From NCBI RefSeq assembly GCF_001039355.2, contig NW_019774303.1, positions 208,131 to 272,130 of the forward strand: DNA of 64,000 nt, in the 5' to 3' direction. The notes under the pieces were generated by a model. That model had not been told where the DNA came from, ran no database searches, and saw only the letters and a program-made list of their open reading frames with translations. Positions 36,544 through 64,000 of this stretch are shown here, one piece after another; position 1 is the first letter of the stretch; the number at the start of each line of letters is the position of its first letter. The position numbers and the translations under genes were made by a program. The DNA comes from Lingula anatina (taxonomy: Eukaryota; Brachiopoda; Lingulata; Lingulida; Lingulidae).

Positions 36544-39484
36544 TTATGAAACCTGGTCTCCCATCTTGGCTGAAGCAACCTAAAAAAGAAGCAGAACCAC
36601 ATGGTTAAGAACAGTACATTGAAAACTACACTAAGCTTTTCCAAATCCTGCCACCTTGGGATACAAAGATGGAAAAGGGAATCTATGAACTTCTAACAGG
36701 TGACAACGATTCTCCAATTTGAACAAGGCAGCAAAGCTGTCAAATGTACAGACAAAAACCAGAAAATAAAAACGCAGGAAATAGGATACTGTCAATTCTG
36801 ATGAACTAATGTATTATGCTTACTGTAACTGCATAGCCAACATCAAATTCTTATTCTGCATAACACTGGATTAGGATGAAAGTAAAATGTGTATCAAGCA
36901 TCAGACTAAGTTCCCATACCTAGATCAATCTAACAGGATCAATCCAACTCCAAGGGGTTTCTCACTAAATTGCTTTCAGTTTGAGAGTCTTAGGATTCTG
37001 GCATGCCAGTTTCAGTAGGCGTGAGAGACAACTAAGCCACTTACATTGATTGCAATTTAGCGAGAATTCCCATGGAGATAGATCGATCCACAGTTAGCGT
37101 GATAGGGTCTGGAAATAGTCCCTAAGGTGTCAGGCTGATAAGAGTTAAACTTTGGAAATGCCAGAATGAGGTACAGTGAAAATTACACACACAAAAACAA
37201 ATTGCTTAAACTCATAATATATATATATATATAATTAATTTTTTTTTTTTGGGCTGTATGTCAATCCTAAGAATCATTCTTGTAACTTAACAAAATACAG
37301 AAAATGTTACAAAGTAAGAGTACAGGGCTCCTGGCAGATGGGAGTGATAAGTCAAAACTTGAAAATGCCAGTATAGCACTCTATAAACCTGCATTGCCTC
37401 CAAAACAGAAAACAATCACATTGGTTTTCAAACANGTTGTATCATAACCTACCTGCTTTGTGGTTTGCTATAACAACTTTAATATCCTGAAGTGTATACC
37501 CCTGAAAACAAATAAATTTAAGTTACAATGTGGCAGTAGACTACATTTATAAGAAATTGGAACAGAGAATGAAAAAATATAGAGTAAAAGTTGAAAACAC
37601 AATCCCTCCCATTAACTCCACTGAGATCCCGAAACATTTCATATAACTTGTCAAAGTACATATTGGCATGATTTAACATAATCCATCTTAAACTCTAAAT
37701 AAAATTAATTTCATCAAAAGTAAACTTAATGATTACTTTAAAATGTAGTTCAAAAACTTACTTCAATGATATTCTGCATGACAATAGCTAGAATAATTCC
37801 ATAAATGGCCACTGCTTCACAGAAAATAATACTGATCAAATTCTTGGTACGAATTCTAGGTGCTTTCACTCCTGCCCCATTTATAGAAGATCCAGTGACA
37901 AAAATTCCCCTATAGAAAAAAAAAAGTTAATTCTGTCATGTTTCAAACTTATATTCATGAAAAATATTTTACATCTATTCACTTATGAAATAATTAAATA
38001 AAAAATTTGCAAAATGAGAAAATTCAATTTTATATTTTAATATACTGTTATATGTCTTTCTTCCAATTTAAAAAGCAAGCAAAGTTTCCCTGATATGATG
38101 ATGAATTGGCTACAATTTTGTGAACTAATCTCTCTTACCATGCAGCCCCTACTACTGAGAGGGCAATGGCAAAGGCCACGCCCAGCCCTCCCCACATCAC
38201 AGGACTGGTAGTACTTAGAAACCTGGAACAGAACCCAATGTGAATATTTCCTTTCTTTACAATTGAATTAACTCAAATTATCAAACTTTAATTTAGAAAA
38301 CTGTATTTGATTACACTTATCTCCCCTTAAACAAACTGGTCTGTTATATAGCAAATTTACTAATCATGTTTATAACTGTTACAGATAGATGCAGACTATT
38401 CATGATAATGACAATATTATATAACCCTGGAGAAACATACCATCCTATGTCAAATCTATATCCCTGGTCTGATAAGCAGTAGTAGAGCCCTTTAAAACAG
38501 TAGAAAATTAAGAATATTATTACTTGCACAAACAGATATATTATTACAAATGTTAATTACGTTTTTCATCTTTTACATTAATTTCTGATATATATGAAAT
38601 TTAACTTTTAGATCAAATGTCATAGTAAAGTTGCCGTGTCATGAAATTTAAACCAACATTTGGGTGTAACTGAATCAGGAACACCTAGCAGTATAAGTAA
38701 TCTAACTGGCAAAGGCATGCAACTCTCCATACTAAATCCACCCTCTGCCCAAAATTTGATTGCCATTATTAAATTTATGAATGAAGTAATGCGAAAGATC
38801 CGAAATGATAAAATAAAATGTAAAACGCCAAAGTCACCAAAACTGTCAAGTTTTGTTTTCTCGATACCCAATATATATATATGGCAAGGGATCTTATCTT
38901 CCATATATAATTTTGTATACTATACTGTATTAGTTTAGAGAGCCTGTAAAAACATTTTTTGTGCTCAATGCATCATTTGTTCATTTATTCTAATTGATAT
39001 TATATGAGCCAAAGTGGCTGAAGAGCAACATGTAAATCCATAATCATTGAAAAATTTTTAAAAGATTGTCAACAGAGTTCTGTTAGCTAATTTATTTGAG
39101 GAGGTGAGCAATATTTGAAATATATATTTTGTTGCTACAACTTGTACATGTAGTGTTAGTATTATCAAATTTTCCATTTCAGAAATTCGGTAATATGGAG
39201 TATGAACATATTTGAAATCAGCAAACGAAAACATTCCTTTAGTAATACACAATGTTTATTTTATGTTTCATCATAAAACCGATTTAAGAATGAAAACTGG
39301 AGTGTAAAATGGGTCTGTGACTGAGAGGAAAAAACTGTATTGATTCTTTCTCAGGAAGAGAGAACACCGGTGACAAGCGTCATTTAGAGTAAAGTGTTGA
39401 CATGTTTTCTGACGTACACTTACCTATTAATATAAGGGCAAAGACAATGATTCCACTGCCAGTACTGTATATCAATGTACTCAT
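36544..39484 (-). CDS. V-type H+-ATPase proteolipid subunit c'' (V0b), with coding sequence missing in the assembly
   Basis: Minus-strand exons: 39424-39484 (MSTLIYST...), 38441-38489 (DQGYRFDIG), 38139-38222 ([14 protein letters not shown]), 37762-37909 (GIFVTGSSI...[12 protein letters not shown], then [11 protein letters not shown]), 37453-37501 (loop ending ANHKAG) and the last exon 36544-36579 ([10 protein letters not shown], stop). Subunit c'' is part of the membrane V0 ring that carries protons. FCEA contains the proton-binding Glu, and the C-terminal KMGD matches animal c''. About 70 residues expected between NHKAG and the last exon, covering the last two membrane helices, are absent, and the exon phases do not join (phase 1 into phase 0). 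An N at 37435 lies exactly in that gap. A real loss is less likely than an assembly deletion. It shares a divergent promoter interval with the EH gene. Confidence 0.85.
36936..37090. mobile_element. MITE-like inverted-repeat element, family C (ATP6V0B last intron)
   Basis: About 155 bp. The left arm 'ggatcaatccaactccaagg' continuing into 'tctcactaaattgc' is the imperfect inverse of the right arm 'gcaatttagcgagaattccc' continuing into 'gatcgatcc'. It is related to 26179-26358. No open frame. Confidence 0.6.
37435..37435. other. single-N assembly join inside ATP6V0B
   Basis: An ambiguous base between c'' exon 5 (37453-37501) and the last exon (36544-36579), in the interval where conserved coding sequence is missing. 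The other N positions in this window also lie at suspicious joins. Confidence 0.7.
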
Positions 39485-39757
39485 TTTATCCTTTTATATG
39501 TATCTCCAAATAATAAATTGTCACTCCATCCAGCAAGTCTTGTGACCTCCAATCAGCTCACGTTAGTATTCTCGTCAAAAACGAGATCGACCTAATTTCA
39601 CTTGCAATCGGGACTAAGTCATGGATAAACTGTCGCTTTTTGGTGTAATCGCAGTTACGAGGCCTTATATAATTCTCTTGTGCTCCTAATTGTAAAAATG
39701 TTACGTTACAGGATACAGTAACATATTTATATTGGGTGTTTTACAGAAGCCAGTGAA
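39485..39757. promoter_or_regulatory. divergent (bidirectional) promoter interval
   Basis: Only 273 bp separate the ATP6V0B start codon (minus, 39482-39484) from the EH-gene start codon (plus, 39758-39760). No TATA box is obvious in either direction. The interval must contain both 5' UTRs and at least the core promoters unless distal 5' exons exist. Confidence 0.6.
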
Positions 39758-63926
<24,169 letters not shown>

Positions 63927-64000
63927 GTATTTGTTTGGTTTCATTAGGAGCAGGTGTCTGTATACTAGTATTTATGAAAGTAAATAGTGGGAAATTCCAT

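Noticed and set aside
38620-38904. 94-codon minus-strand frame (and overlapping plus-strand frame)
   Set aside because: It lies wholly inside ATP6V0B intron 1, with no recognisable domain.

Overview
This is an AT-rich stretch of animal nuclear genome. It has intron-split genes with GT-AG junctions, several microsatellites and many short inverted-repeat elements. The gene set is an invertebrate class I cytokine receptor pair, a phospholipid phosphatase-related protein, the V-ATPase c'' proteolipid and an EH-domain endocytic protein. Together with dense MITE-like elements and strong haplotype divergence, this suggests a lophotrochozoan, most likely a mollusc and perhaps a bivalve. That assignment is inference, since no species marker is visible.

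Layout. 1-8286: no gene found; a ~145-bp tandem array (1-872), older degenerate repeats and several palindromic elements. 8287-13827 (+): CR1, a receptor with signal peptide, Ig domain, two-domain cytokine-receptor module, TM and a long tail (10 exons, 681 aa). 15424-21357: near-identical second copy of 9775-15410, carrying CR1 exons 4-10 again. 23290-30153 (+): CR2, a paralogue with the same exon plan (10 exons, 537 aa). 32006-35441 (+): PLPPR-like six-TM protein (8 exons, 462 aa). 36544-39484 (-): V-ATPase subunit c'' (ATP6V0B), apparently missing internal coding sequence. 39758-63926 and beyond (+): two-EH-domain protein of the EPS15/intersectin type, sharing a 273-bp divergent promoter interval with ATP6V0B and running off the window.

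Assembly. Most of the apparent duplication looks artificial. An N lies at each join: 15423, 52958 and 61602-61674. Sequence before 52958 resembles sequence after 61674 more closely than the copy between them. This is what two divergent haplotypes laid end to end would give. The real locus probably has one CR1, one CR2 and one EH gene. A fourth N (37435) sits where ATP6V0B lacks an internal exon.

Biology. CR1 and CR2 are the most interesting content. They combine an N-terminal Ig domain with a cytokine-receptor homology module placed directly next to the membrane, without the FNIII stalk of Domeless or gp130. Their tails carry a Box1-like proline motif and conserved tyrosine motifs. The two CR1 copies are identical in the compared ectodomain exons 4-6 but differ at about 12% of residues in the last cytoplasmic exon, including loss of a YxxQ motif.
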